Source: Suillus spraguei
Taxonomy: Eukaryota > Basidiomycota > Agaricomycetes > Boletales > Suillaceae
Direction of reading: 5' to 3'
Assembly (NCBI GenBank): GCA_016800925.1
Contig: JABCPU010000220.1
Location: 49,662-113,661 of the forward strand
Length of the DNA: 64,000 nt
The translations under genes and the position numbers were made by a program. A model generated the notes under the pieces. That model was not told the DNA's origin. It did not search any database and worked only from the letters and a program-made list of their open reading frames with translations. Numbering within the stretch: position 1 is the stretch's first letter; each line of letters begins with the position of its first letter. Positions 1-11,847 of the stretch are shown here, piece by piece.

Positions 1-1650
1 AGCACTCGATCCCGCAGGTGTGTTTCTTTCAAGAGCTAATGAGTTATTAGAACTTCATACCGAAGCTCGGGATGCTTCTCGACAGCAGGTAACACCGCAC
101 GACTTAATGCGGCGCAAGATAATTTCCGTGGCTCATGTCAGCATGTCGAGTTCCTCGAAAAAGAACTTCACAGAGCCTACCATAGATTAATACAAAGCGT
201 TGAAGTCTAAGACAAGGACATATTTATATACACGGACTAGTCGGTGGCACAGCAACCTAGAACAACCTCTCCAAGTCCCATCAGACATCCACGGGAACGG
301 ACTTCTCGCCAACCATTTAATCTTGTTGATGTAGAATTTCTGTGTTATCTGCACAGCACGAAAGCATATGAGCAAAGCAGACAGAATCAGCATTTAGTAT
401 GGCTACAAGAGACAAATGCATGTCCGGAAAAAACTGCGCTATGCTGATAGGCAAGTGCTGGAACACAGTACAGTGCATGTATAATGCCATCTCAAAATGA
501 GCGTGTGAAAACAAGATGTTATCCTGTCCCAGGTGAACCAGAACGTTGTATGCGGCACTCTCGATAGGGATAGCATCGGCGGGAGAACGGCGGACTTGGC
601 AGCTTGAGGCATGAATCGCTGCAACTATGCACGGAAAGTGAAGATGTACAATGCAAGGTACTGAAACAGCCAGACACGGGCGAGGAAGTAATGCGGGTCG
701 GAGAAACTCCCAGTGTTTAAAAGGGAATGCGACTCATCCTTGGCGGAAGTTTTGAACAATAGGATTGGGCTGAGACCAAGACAGCGTGCGGACCTCATGG
801 ACCGATATTCAACACGACAAAAGTCCGTCGTAGCAAGTGAAACGGATGCTGGAAGAAAGGGAAAAGTAGCAAAGAAACATACTAACACAAAGCGTGCACA
901 TGAAAACACAGGTACCTAGACGTTTCAAGGGTTGGAACTCTCCCCAAATTGTAGGGTCGGGGATGCAGGCTTGCACAGCGGCCGTAGTAAGAGCTCAAGA
1001 GTGTGATGTGACGATGTTGCAGGTGCAGGATCGCGACAAAAATGGACATGGGAGGTAATTGGCAAACAAAACAAACTGAAAGAGGAGTTCAATGGCTGAG
1101 GGATCGAGATGAGTACGGAGCAAAGCGCTGGAAGCAAGGCTGACACCTTTGAAAATCGTGATTTAGAAAAATGCGTATTGAAAGACGGAAACTTCTGTAT
1201 TAGGAACGGATTTGAGATGCGAGAAGAGAGAAATTTGCTAGTGGATAGGAAGTTTTGGAATCGACGAGATGAGGAGATGATACTGCAGTAACTGACTCGG
1301 ATAAGTTTCATTATGAGAGGTTGGAGAGGCTGCTCAACACGAGAAATAATGATATTCATGCGGCAATCTAGGATAGATAGCTTTCAGCCAAATTCTAGGA
1401 TTGGGGGTAGCAACTGCATTGTTGCCATGGGATAGGATATGTTCTGGAAGCTGTGGAGATGGGGCTCGGACGCATGTACACCGTGCGGTCGAAGGTGGTT
1501 ATGACTCCGAGTTATAGGTAGCATTCTTGCTGGAACGGTGATGGCAAACTACCTCGTGTCTTAAGCCCATCTATACAAACGAGGTAGATTAGCGTGGTTG
1601 AAGCAGCATAAAAACGTACAATACACACACTTCTGTAACTTAGAGAAAGA
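1..1650. other. No supported gene
   Basis: Short open frames occur on both strands, but none has a recognisable domain, plausible splice pattern or composition that sets it apart. I see no RNA gene or repeat here. Confidence 0.5.
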
Positions 1651-1682
1651 CACTCACAATCCCTCACCGTGCTCAATACTAT

Positions 1683-3945
1683 TAACTTCCAGTGAAATGT
1701 TACAGCTTATTTCAGACACCATACCCCCTCGAAGTGTTGAAGAACATGAGGGGATTGTAAAGGCAATTGCAGTATTCCCCGACGAATAGGTACAGCCTCG
1801 AACGACAAGATACTTCATATTTGGGACTTGAAAGCAGGTGTCATGTTGAAGAAGATGGGTAGGAGAGTCAACTGCGTTCGGTATTCACCGTCTGGCGAAC
1901 TTCTTGCCATCTCGACAGACGACAATCATAATCCGAGCACAAGGGAGGAACGCGTCTCATCTTTCAAAGCCCGCACAGAATACAACTCGTCATTCTTGTG
2001 GAGCATGTGGCTTCTTTCAGCAGGTAATGAGGATGTTCCTTTCGGTCAACCCTGGAACATCTACACCATTGCCATTTGTTCCGTTAGCACCTTCGTCGCC
2101 ATCTGAAGGCAAACATGACTGCCTTTGGCAGCTCTCAAATCAACGAACCATCGTCATCTTCCAGCACTCTTCCAGCCTGCCATGTGTTACGTTCTCTGTG
2201 GACAGCAAGCACATCCTCAGCGGAGGCCATGATAAAAAGATCGCAGGGTGTGAGGTACCCAGTGAACCTAATGGCAGTCATTCAAAGGTGAGTTTTTTAT
2301 CCTTGACTCTCATAATGTAATTCGAGCTTCATTCGTGCCGATTCTGGCTATCACGACAGCCCGTAATACATGCATCGCTGGAGACCTGGAGACCACTGAA
2401 GAGTTACTCACCCAAGAGATCGATACTGATGCCAACTCTTATACTTCTTATGCCAATCGCTCAGTCGCTATGGCCCGAAAACACAGCTGGGATGTCGCCC
2501 TTGATGATGCAATCAAGGTGAGTTATATCGACCCATCATGGCTTCCTTATAAAAGGCTTATTTTCTCATATAGCACAGTCCATCAGCATTCAGCCCTCAT
2601 TGACAGGCTACATCTCTAGAGGTGTCGCCCTTTGCGGAAAAGGCCACATCTGGGTGGCAGGGATAGCATTCGACGCCGCATCCATGTTCACGAACCGAGA
2701 TCCAGAAACCAACCATTTTCTGCTCTTGATGAAGGTAGCCTTAATTTGTCTTACATGTTTTCTGCTTCATTGCATGTTTCAGGCCATTACCCTCTTCAAT
2801 GCTGCTTATTGAAGAACTCACTACTAGTCTGATTGCTGATCCTCTCATGTGCAGAATCAGTTATTTAAACTGATTTTTGCAACTCGCACATTAGACATAT
2901 CTATGTGTTCAGCTCAAAACTACAGCCTTGGATGGTGCACTTTACATAAAGTCGCTTGGCACTTCACTACTGCTATCAACTCGAGCGCTTTCTCATCGAA
3001 AAGTATTCATGAAATATTCAAGGACTTGGCCGTGGTGTGTCAAGATGATGCATATATAATGCTTCTCATAACTGATTGCTTTGTCCAGTTCTTTGGCTGG
3101 GACCTCGAGCCCTTGCATATCAATGTACACCAGAAATCTTTCAGCAGGTAAACCCGCTGAAGCCCTTTGAGCACACCAATACATGACGGACACCATCAAA
3201 GGCTAGTCGCCTCGATTAGTCTAACGGTAAGTTTTTTAATGATGTCACTGAGGCTACCATTCACTCGCACTTCACTCAGAATTTAAGGAGCAATGTGGCA
3301 CGCTCGTGGCGCATGGTGACGGTATTCTTTTTATCCTTTTTCTCCCTTTTCCCACTGACCTGTATGCAGGTGGAGATCCCCAGGCTTAATTTCTTCTACA
3401 GAATGCATCAAGTACGTGCAACAGCAGCTCCTTCTTTCTCTCATAGTTCATGGCAGTATTCTCAGATTTCTGGGCCACGACCTCTACAGCGCCCTATGTG
3501 CCCCAAAAAACTCAGACTCTCCATGACGAGAATCCTTCGTTCAGCTCTACCCGTGTCACCCACCACCTCACTACCAGTCGCTGCCGCTACCATCTTCAAA
3601 CTTACCTGCAAGACCTATTCACCCAGCCACTCCATTATGCAATGCCGCTCGTTATCGATGTTCCTTTTGCGCAGGGTTGAGAGGTGTGCCTGGTTAAATT
3701 TATAAATGTATCTCGGATCTCTGATATGTAACTCCACAGCGTAATGCTGCAGCGGGTGTTCCTGGTAGTGACAACTCTTTGATACGTGTGAAGACTATCA
3801 TGAATCTCCTACACCGGATCCCAATTTACAACAGTAGCGGCAACAAGTAGCAGTTCGGGTGGACGGAGAATATGGAGGTAGCCGGTCGTGTTGCTGCTGG
3901 AGGGATTGGTGGAATACTGTGGCTATTTTAGTTCTATTGTTGCTC
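1683..3945 (+). pseudogene. Decayed WD40-TPR repeat protein gene
   Basis: Pieces in several frames match, in order, an Agaricomycete family with N-terminal WD40 repeats and C-terminal TPR-like repeats, probably a protein-interaction scaffold. A WD40 blade lies at about 1,800-1,925 (HIWDLKAGVML, then VNCVRYSPSGELLAIS) and another at about 2,113-2,290. TPR-like sequence follows at 2,350-2,520 (LLTQEID...SYANRSVAMARK) and 2,575-2,735 (GYISRGVALCGKG...TNHFLLLMK). A tail at 3,450-3,870 contains VIDVPFAQG. Introns survive, for example 2,518-2,575 and 2,736-2,782. A TAG at 1,787, a TGA near 2,811 and several frame changes mean it cannot encode the full protein. The family role is inferred from the repeat types only. 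Confidence 0.7.
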
Positions 3946-4202
3946 ATAATGTGCACTAGAGGCAGGACTTATTTTATCTACATAAAGCATGAGATACCGC
4001 TGGTATCGGGCGCAATTGTGTCCACCATGTCATAGTGTTTGTGTGTCTCTTGCCGTCCATGGCATCATGTTATGTCGTCTGGATTTCAAACACAATTGCC
4101 GCATCTGCGCCAATCACGAATTCCATCTGGGCAGAGAAAGCAAAGGGCCCGGGACCTTGCTCAATCTTCAAAAGCACACAGCGTTGTCGAGGGTAACACC
4201 CA

Positions 4203-6021
4203 TCAAGAGAGGGGAACTAGAAACCCAGCACCAGAACCAGCATAGACGCAGTCCATCTTCACATCTGGGAGCGGGTGATCGCTCGTCCCTTGAGTAAAAG
4301 TGTCAAATAGTAGCATCGCGAGCACGTAAGTACCCTACCGGCATGACAGTACGGGATTCCGTCCTCCTTATGTCCCCACCACATCACGGGAGACCACTCA
4401 TCCACGAGGTTTGCTAGCGTCTGGACGTGACCGTATGTAGCCGGCTGGGGACCGCGCGGTCGGCGCAGCGCGATGAAAGTGAGGAAGCAGGCAAATATAA
4501 AGAGTGCTATGCATAAGTTCCAGATCTGCACGAGGGTGAGAATGTCGTAGCAGTTTTACATGGGCAGTAAGTACGAACCTGGGCAGTGTACATGAATAAC
4601 TGCAAACCTGATTGTTGCCCATCCTCACTGCCCAGAGATACGTTGAACGAAAGCCCAAACATCCAATCTGTGATTGTCGAGGATAATGTTCAATAACACC
4701 AATAAAAATACTAGACAGGAAATGACTCACGCAGGAAAGGCTTCGTGACGAAAAGTACGAGACAAATCGAATGAGTGAAAATCGTCTTCACCGGGTTTGT
4801 CGCCGTTCTAAGTCCTTTCCTTCCAGTAGCTAATCTCCACTGTCTTTCGTCTCGAATGACATTTGCGATGAGCTCTGAGCAATGCAACCCAAGTGTCAAC
4901 GGTCCTTGGATAACTGCCATAATGACGAAGAGCAGGATCCACAATTGAAGATTAATCTTCATTTCATACACGATGGAATTGGACTCCACCTCGTTGGGCA
5001 AGAACGACCACGTTTTTAGGGTTAGCGCATTGAAAGGGCGCGTGTTAAAGGACTTGTTCCAGATATACATGACGAGTGCAGCCCATCCAGCATATGCTGC
5101 AATGATCACCCAAAGAAAAATGACAACTTTCCGGATGCTAGAGTGAGCATGCAGTGCAGAAGGTTGCATCTTTCGTGGCCTCGCTGGACCTCCATCCATG
5201 TCTAGGTCACACACACAACGCATGCACCGCAAAGTGGCAGGGGTCAATTGCGTGTGGTGTACCAGTGCGGCGGTCAAGTCGAAAGGTGAGGAGCTCCACG
5301 TCGATATTTTGGCAGTCCACATCCCTGACAATACGATCATCACCTGGAAAAGGAGTGTAACGCCCAGAATGAGGAGAGGTAACCCTGCAAAGGCAATGCC
5401 CACTTCAGGTGCTGGTTGCTCTGTTTGTATGTTGACACATATGACGAGTGAGGCCGAGCTAAAGGATATAATGAGGAGGATAGTCGAGATACCATTAAGC
5501 AGGACACCGTTAGGGTTATACCATCCACGTGCTGCAGTCAGAAGGCGCAGATTGGTGTTGAAATGAAGCCGTGACTCTGAGGCTAGCGCAGAGCGCAATG
5601 AGATGCCGTGGACGAAACCTATGGACTCAGTGCATAACGTGACGATTAAGTTAAGGGCCAGGACCAATATCTTCCAATGCAGGATCAACTGAGCATCATC
5701 GTTGATATTCACGATGGCCATGTTGGACATGGCTACACCATAGACTCCGTGATTGACTGAAATGACAATGCCTGCAATGACGCACAAGCAGCTGAAGATA
5801 CTTGAACATGCCACTCCGACAAGGGCATATGTGCGACTCGTCAGACTGGGGTCGTAGAAATCGGTTTTAGTATCAGGAATGAACTTTGTATCAGATGTTA
5901 TCGAGTCAAAGTCCTGTTGATTTGGGAGTGCATCATATACAAGAAGATCGGTCGGATGCGACCTTTTGCCTGTCGGTTTGGAAGAAGTCGTCATGAGAGG
6001 CAGAGATAGCAAGGCCAGCAT
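4203..6021 (-). CDS. Multi-pass membrane protein, unknown family
   Basis: Four exons keep one frame: 6021-4731, 4667-4579, 4525-4339 and 4288-4203, giving about 550 residues. The introns are short with GT...AG ends. About eight hydrophobic segments are visible, near residues 47-69, 95-118, 157-180, 188-213, 276-298, 335-360, 395-412 and 461-480, so it is an integral membrane protein. The last part ends in a soluble tail containing HPLPDVKMDCVYAG. No catalytic or transporter motif was recognised, so no substrate can be given. An in-frame ATG at 5,994 is an alternative start, and MTTSSKPTGKRS from there looks like a more natural N-terminus. No frame breaks were seen, unlike in its neighbours. 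Confidence 0.8.
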
Positions 6022-6189
6022 ATCATGATGGATACGCAGATTATATATATTTCACTATGACCATAGCTTTTGGTGCATGGCTTTGTGATGGAAAAGGTGT
6101 ATTTCTGTATGTCCAGTGCATTATCGATTAATATCGCCTCGCCGCAGTGTGGCGATGCTAAAAGTGTATATATCAGGATGATGATCATT

Positions 6190-7050
6190 GAAATTTAGAG
6201 AGCCACCGAGCCTAACCTCCTTGTACTACACACCCATACGAGATGCGCAGACCGGCCATTGTCAGGCTGCCAATCGAGTAAGGCCAAGATCAAAGTTCGC
6301 CATGCTCATTGTCCTTGCTCAGCGGACCCCGGGGGGGGGGGTCTCAAAAGGATAAGCACGGGAAGACCCGAGGGACAAGTCTGCTGAGGAGCAACCCTTA
6401 TTTCGCATGATCACTGTCTACAACTAATCACGATCATCAAATTCGCATCCTCCACTGGCTTGCGCAATGCGCATAGCAGATGGATCACGAGACCTCACCC
6501 GGGATAATACTCAGCCATGAAAGTTGGTAGATATCTTGAATTTGCCTGGGTCCTGCTCGGATAGTGAATCGTCGGAGAAGAACCTCTGACGACGCGAGAC
6601 TGAAGAGACACTTCCAAATACTTGGTCGCCTGCATCTACCATACCTCTTCTGAAGAGGCAGCCAAAGGTCGGCAGTGCAGTGCAGACAACATTTATGCAC
6701 TGCGTATTGACATCGGCGCTTCTCCCCGTACAGAATCTGTCAGCTTCCTTCTATCGGGGCCTGCGGGAGACTACTCCGCCGCGACATGCAAACAGACACC
6801 ATGAACGTTGAACATTGAACATTGAACTACTGCTGTTTGACGGGGTGTTACATGTGGCGGCATCCAAGCAGATCGCCCTGGGTAAGCATTTCGCCCGTCC
6901 AAGGTGTCATAATAAGCGGAACCCTTGTGTTTGTCCACTGCACACAGGTAAAACTCAGACGAAAAAAAGAAAAAAAATGTCTATTATGAAAGTAGCCGTA
7001 ACATGAACGACTTGCCTATCTATAAGTCCCAATAAATGCATGATTTAACT
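6190..7050. other. Intergenic region with a G run
   Basis: No supported gene. A run of about 12 G follows CCCC near 6,328-6,341. The 5' end of this stretch would hold the promoter of the minus-strand membrane protein gene, and its 3' end the polyadenylation region of the S28 gene. Confidence 0.4.
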
Positions 7051-7054
7051 ATTA

Positions 7055-9310
7055 TCACGTGGACGGCGTCCACTCAGCAAGCCACTCCTTCATGTACATC
7101 AACCCTGCTTCCTGCACGGCCGCGATAGTTGGGTCTACAACGCCATTCTCTGTGAGCAGGTCTGAGCAGTGGAATCCATCGCCCTCATAGATCGGCATGC
7201 TGGTGGTGTTAGGTTTATTCAACCCATCGGCAGAGACAGTTGCTTCGCGCCATGGGTCGCGCAGGCCGTTGGCAAAGAAGAGACGTGGAACACTTATGTT
7301 CCAACCGTCATACATTGTGTCGGTCTCTGTAACGTTTGGCAGAGGTGGATAGGCAAAGGCCTGAGGAAACATGTTCACGCATTGGCGCTGAAGATAACGT
7401 TGAAGAATGATCATGTCTCGAATCCAATACACGTACCTCCTCGTAAATGGGTTGGAGGATGCGGCTCACGATTGCAGGCAGGCCTTCAGGAGGGCCAACC
7501 TGATACCATCCGACCTGATTGCACCTGGAGTAATTGTTAGAGTGGATAATATATTCGAACTAATGAGAATACATACACCATCCAAAACCACGACCTGTTT
7601 GCATCATTCACGGTAACATTAGTCCAGTAGGACTGGCTCGTGTTATACGTCCCAAGACAGGTTCTAGCTTCACTGTCAGTCAACGCGGACGACTACGTCA
7701 CAAGGATACGCACTCCGCATCTTCGGATCCGCAAACTTTACTATCAATTTAGCCATGTCAATCAAAAATCAAGGGGACTACCTCACCATAGTCGTAGTAT
7801 GTGGTATTCCAGAAGTTACCCCAAGAGTAGATAGCATTATCAAGTCCCCATCCCTCAGGTCCGGCATTGACGCCATCCTTGACTTCAAGCGCATCACAGA
7901 AATCGAAGAACATTGCTCCTGGGCCGACATCGGGTTGCAGAGATTGCCAATCAAACAAGTTGTATTGAACTGTTGGCAAAGTAGGGTCAGTCGAGTCAAG
8001 AAGGCGATAGAACAATTTAAAAAAAGAGAATATCGAAAGGAAAGTTCGAGGTAACCATGTGGAAAAGGAGAAACTCCACGCGCTGGTGAGAGGAATATGA
8101 ACCACAGATGTTGTGCGAATCAGAAGCCCTTCCGACCACGCTGTCCGCTCTACGCAAATACACAAAACTGAATAAAGGACAAAGACTCACGTGCACTAGC
8201 GAAATCGTCGACGTGCACAACATCTCCGAGGTCAAACGCTTCCTTGAGGGTTTGGATTCCAGTAGTGTCATTCGCCAGGTACATCCCATCCAGGTAGGCA
8301 ATCACTGCTTGTACGTCAGAGGAACAATTCTGGGGCATGTACTCCCTAATAGGAGTGAAATACCCATAATAGTCACTATTTTCGCCGAATAAAACCACAT
8401 TTCAAGGAATGGCCATGTTATGACACAAGTAATTGTAAGAGTCGGAGAAAGAATCACATCAATGACACACGAGTGGCGATTTCAATAAAGTGACATACGT
8501 GATTGCTTCTACGACTGCAGAAGATGCATATGCGGCCCAGAAAAGTCCCGGTTTGCTTTATGCGAATCACCAACTGAAACAAACATTCACTTGTAGTAAG
8601 TTACTTACTTGACCATCGTCCAACCCGTGAGGGCTCCCGAATAGCTTCCGCCGATCAAGATCCATGGCGCCTGACCCGGCTTCACAGCATCACCACCAGG
8701 CATGGGAAGGTTGGCGGTGTTGACGAAATATTCAAGATCATCAATGGCCTGCTGGATGGTGAGGAGCGTGAGAGATTGTGACGTAAGGTTGTCGTATGGA
8801 TTGGAATACCCAAAGAAACGGTGTTCGATGAGGACGGTTGCACCATTCTGTTGTTGAGCGATAAGACCATTGATAGTTTCATTGGTAAGGTAGCCCTCGT
8901 AGCCTAAAATCAAGTGTTTCAGAGAAAAAAATCACAAATCGAGGATGGTAAACCGACCATCTGCGTCAGTTTCTCCAGGTGTCATTAGGATGATGGGGCC
9001 ACCTTCAATCAATCAAGTTAACATTACTCGAAGCTGTACTTAATCCTCTTCACGACATGCCTGGCTCGTAAAATTCCCAGTCCATCCAATATCGCTGTTG
9101 GAAGGTCCCGAGGTCCGGATTATTGTGGTCGATGAGCTGATCAAAGTAATATACAGTTGTAATGGGTGGGAGTGCTGTGCCGTTCGGCGAAGTGATAGAA
9201 CGATCCGGCACTGGGAGCGTTGGGAGAGTAGGCATGCTACGAAGCATGGCGTTGGGAATAGCTGCTCGGGTAAAACCTGCAAGCAGGAGCGACGTAAGGG
9301 CCCACATCAT
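7055..9310 (-). pseudogene. S28 serine carboxypeptidase-like gene, copy A (frameshifted)
   Basis: Peptidase family S28 enzymes (lysosomal Pro-X carboxypeptidase and fungal relatives) cut proline-containing peptides in vacuoles or outside the cell. Ten exons align one to one with copy B at 25-27 kb: 9310-9061, 9002-8958, 8903-8609, 8557-8499, 8375-8191, 7969-7787, 7735-7714, 7663-7577, 7524-7437, 7387-7055. A signal peptide (MMWALTSLLLAGFTRAA), the serine motif GGSYSGAL, the Asp motif NGLRDPW and the His motif GFHCSD are all present. Exon 4 is 59 nt here but 57 nt in copy B. An extra AG near 8,519-8,522 shifts the frame and brings a stop just after the catalytic serine. Intron 1 starts with GC instead of GT. 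It is either a young pseudogene or a sequencing error. Confidence 0.8.
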
Positions 9311-9319
9311 GTGAAAGCT

Positions 9320-10436
9320 TGGTGACAGCGATACTCGACGACATGATGATGGTGGAGGAAAGACCTTTTATAACCACGGCGGGGCACCACATTTCTGATT
9401 TGAATTTTGAAACATGTGTTATCCGCTTTGCTTCGCAAGACTCGGGAATACAATATGGTGGGTTCTCATGATTATAATTGGACGTACTGCAAAATGCTTG
9501 AAGGCCTAAACTCGCACAGCTGATTAATACGTAGTTCACATTCTCATTAAGCAAGTACTATGCTCACGCTTGATACTAATGGTGGCCAGACTGGAGTAAG
9601 ATTTAAAAACTAGCACAACTTAGCGCTCACCGCTTGGACGCCATGGCAAAGGTCAGCTAGACCACAAGAACATCCAGTCATCTGATTCTTGCAGCACATG
9701 CATCAGGTGGGAGAAGAATGGCACGCCACACGATTGCCAGCATGGCCAGGTGAGCTGCTTTAGAGAAGCCCAGCTTGTACCGCACTTTCGTCTCCAAGTG
9801 GAAGTTGAAGAAGGCGATCCCTCGGTCCGCTGACATGGTGATGTTACTGAATGTTGGATTTCTGGCAACTCGGAGCTTGAGACTGACTAAGCACGCAGTA
9901 TGATTTATAATTTTCTGGTTGTGTAGAAACCCGATATTTTACAGTAGTTTACAATTCTCATACGTTGCGCGTTATCCTGTACTTGCGGAAAACTCATCAC
10001 TGAAGTGAACCAGAAAGTCCGGGAATTGAGTTTCTGAAGCCGACTCCACGGGTCGGCCTGCGCCTTAGTAAGGTAGAGTTTCCGGTCAATACTGCCCACC
10101 GCCTTACATCATCCGCTGATTAACTTATCTCGTCCGGACCCAAGAGGTGTGGGAAAACGCAATTCGTGATATACACCTCCCGCAACTTCGGAGGCCCCAA
10201 CCCATGTCACAGTCACAGTAACACGTATTTAACCATATATGGTAATATTTCGATCATCTGATCTGTTCAATGATCCAGCTCAAGGTATTGATTGCAAGGG
10301 AACATAGAGGTAACAGCGCGACTACACGACAACGAGAACTTGACGGGAACTTCTGTAGTTGAGAAAACATGTTGTAGACTACGTCCAAGCAAATAGAAAG
10401 CATTTTTGAAATGACAGAGACGTTGTAAGCAATGTG
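9320..10436. other. Intergenic region, possible gene debris
   Basis: No supported gene. A 52-codon minus-strand open stretch at about 9,680-9,835 (starting MSADRGIAFFNF) has a coding look but matches nothing I recognise and ends in stops on both sides. The first 60 bp would contain the promoter of S28 copy A. Confidence 0.35.
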
Positions 10437-10588
10437 AGACACAGACCAGGTAACCGTGAGAATGTAACTGCGTATCCTAATAAGGAAGGCATGTGTTGTA
10501 CAGATGCGTTGAGCATATGAGTCAAAGTCATGTGACATGATATACAAGTAAGAAGATAAAGGGAAAATGAATAGGGGCACGTACAACT
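10437..10588 (-). repeat. Truncated LTR, family LTR1 (3' side of gypsy element)
   Basis: Matches the right-hand 150 bp of the LTR at 16,953-17,428 almost base for base, from ACAGACCAGGTAACCG to GGGGCACGTACAACTG. It lacks the first 310 bp and the terminal TAACA. It abuts the zinc-knuckle reading frame directly, so the internal 3' end of the element is also deleted. Confidence 0.8.
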
Positions 10589-10589
10589 G

Positions 10590-11783
10590 GGCAGTTCTTT
10601 TGCCGATGTCCGATGATGCCGCAGACTCGGCATTTCATGTTTTTGTCAGTGTTAGAGATGGACATACATAATGGCGATGGTGAAATGATGGGTTTAGGGC
10701 TGGTGGATCTGGTGCGCTTCTTCCCCTTATTCCATTTCATATGCTTTAGGGCAAGGGTGTTGTCGCGCCTGAGCTGCGCCTGAGCTGCGCCTGAGCTGCG
10801 CCTGCTGAGCAGGAGTGAGAGTATATGCGGTTGGGGGGAGATCAGGAGTAGTTCCTCGTTCAGCAACCGCAAGAAGTTCGTCAGAAGAAGAAGGAGCAGT
10901 AATGCTGAAGTCTTTTACTAAGATTGGCGAGACAGGATCCATTGGACCAAATGATGACGGGATAGACATGGGAGGGTGGATGTGAAGGTCGCGAAGTCGA
11001 GGACCGAGTGCTATTAATTCAGCAACAGGAATCCCTAATCTTTTTGCAGCTTCACACTGTTCTTCTGTGCAGGGCTCGTATAGCCATGCAGGATGGTCAT
11101 GAGAGACTATGACGGGAGACGGTGAGGTCGGTTGTTCGATAGGAGATGGGGTTCGGGGGGAAGCGAGGTCGGCTTGCGTTTGTTGTAGATCAGTGATGGC
11201 TTCTTCAACTAAGTTTCTGGCTGCTCTGGTTTCAGCGACTGATTGCTGGATGGTTTTGACGACCGCATTGGTGAGCTGCCCGATCTCTTGGACAGCAGTG
11301 CATAAGCCAGCAAGGGTGTCAACACTAGAATACATATGCGAAGAAGAGGGTGCTGGAATAGGAAGTGGCATATCTTCCTGCAGAGAGGGAGGTTGAGCAA
11401 CACCTGCTCGACTTCAGCCACGATGTGAATAGCTTCTTCAACATCGCTTTTAAAAGATCCGGGAAGCAACAACATAGCATAAGAACAAATGCGTTTTTGA
11501 AGATGTAAGAAGCATTGACGATATGTAGTGTCGGTGGTTTCATTGGCTGTGGCTTCGATGAGGGGGCGGTACAGATAATGTTGACGAGGAGGAGGGCCGG
11601 GAAGGCACCTCTTTCTGTGAGGATTCTTTCAATTTCAAGGGTGTGTCCTTCACATAGAAGGGCGGCTTCAATGTAGGAGGTGTTGTCGATTTCGGTGGCA
11701 AGGGTTCCGTAGTTTTCAGCATCAGAGTCAGAGTCATTGTTGGCAACGGTGACGGGGGTGATGTAGGCAGTGGGGAAAGACAT
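10590..11783 (-). pseudogene. Extra 3' ORF of gypsy element with CCHC zinc knuckle
   Basis: Begins about 65 nt after the chromodomain frame stops. The first part (11,783-11,325) starts MSFPTAYITPVTV and is acidic and Ser/Asp-rich. A frame change leads to 11,371-10,727, with a helical stretch (LVEEAITDLQQTQADL) and Pro/Ser-rich linkers. Another frame holds the zinc knuckle CRVCGIIGHRQKNC (CX2CX4HX4C) near 10,600-10,640. A 12-bp unit (GCGCCTGAGCTG) is repeated about three times near 10,770-10,805, where two frames overlap. Zinc knuckles bind RNA in Gag proteins, so a Gag-like or packaging role is inferred. The frame runs into the truncated LTR, so the natural C-terminus is lost. Confidence 0.6.
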
Positions 11784-11847
11784 TTCGATGGTGGTAGTTG
11801 ATCAAGTGCTTTGTGCAGTTGGTTGACTAAAGGATAATCAGAGGGCG

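Noticed and set aside
925..1359. 144-codon minus-strand ORF
   Set aside because: Composition is low in typical coding features, with no domain and no splice context; probably chance.
6326..6342. Run of G after CCCC
   Set aside because: A simple homopolymer; possible sequencing weak spot, no functional case.
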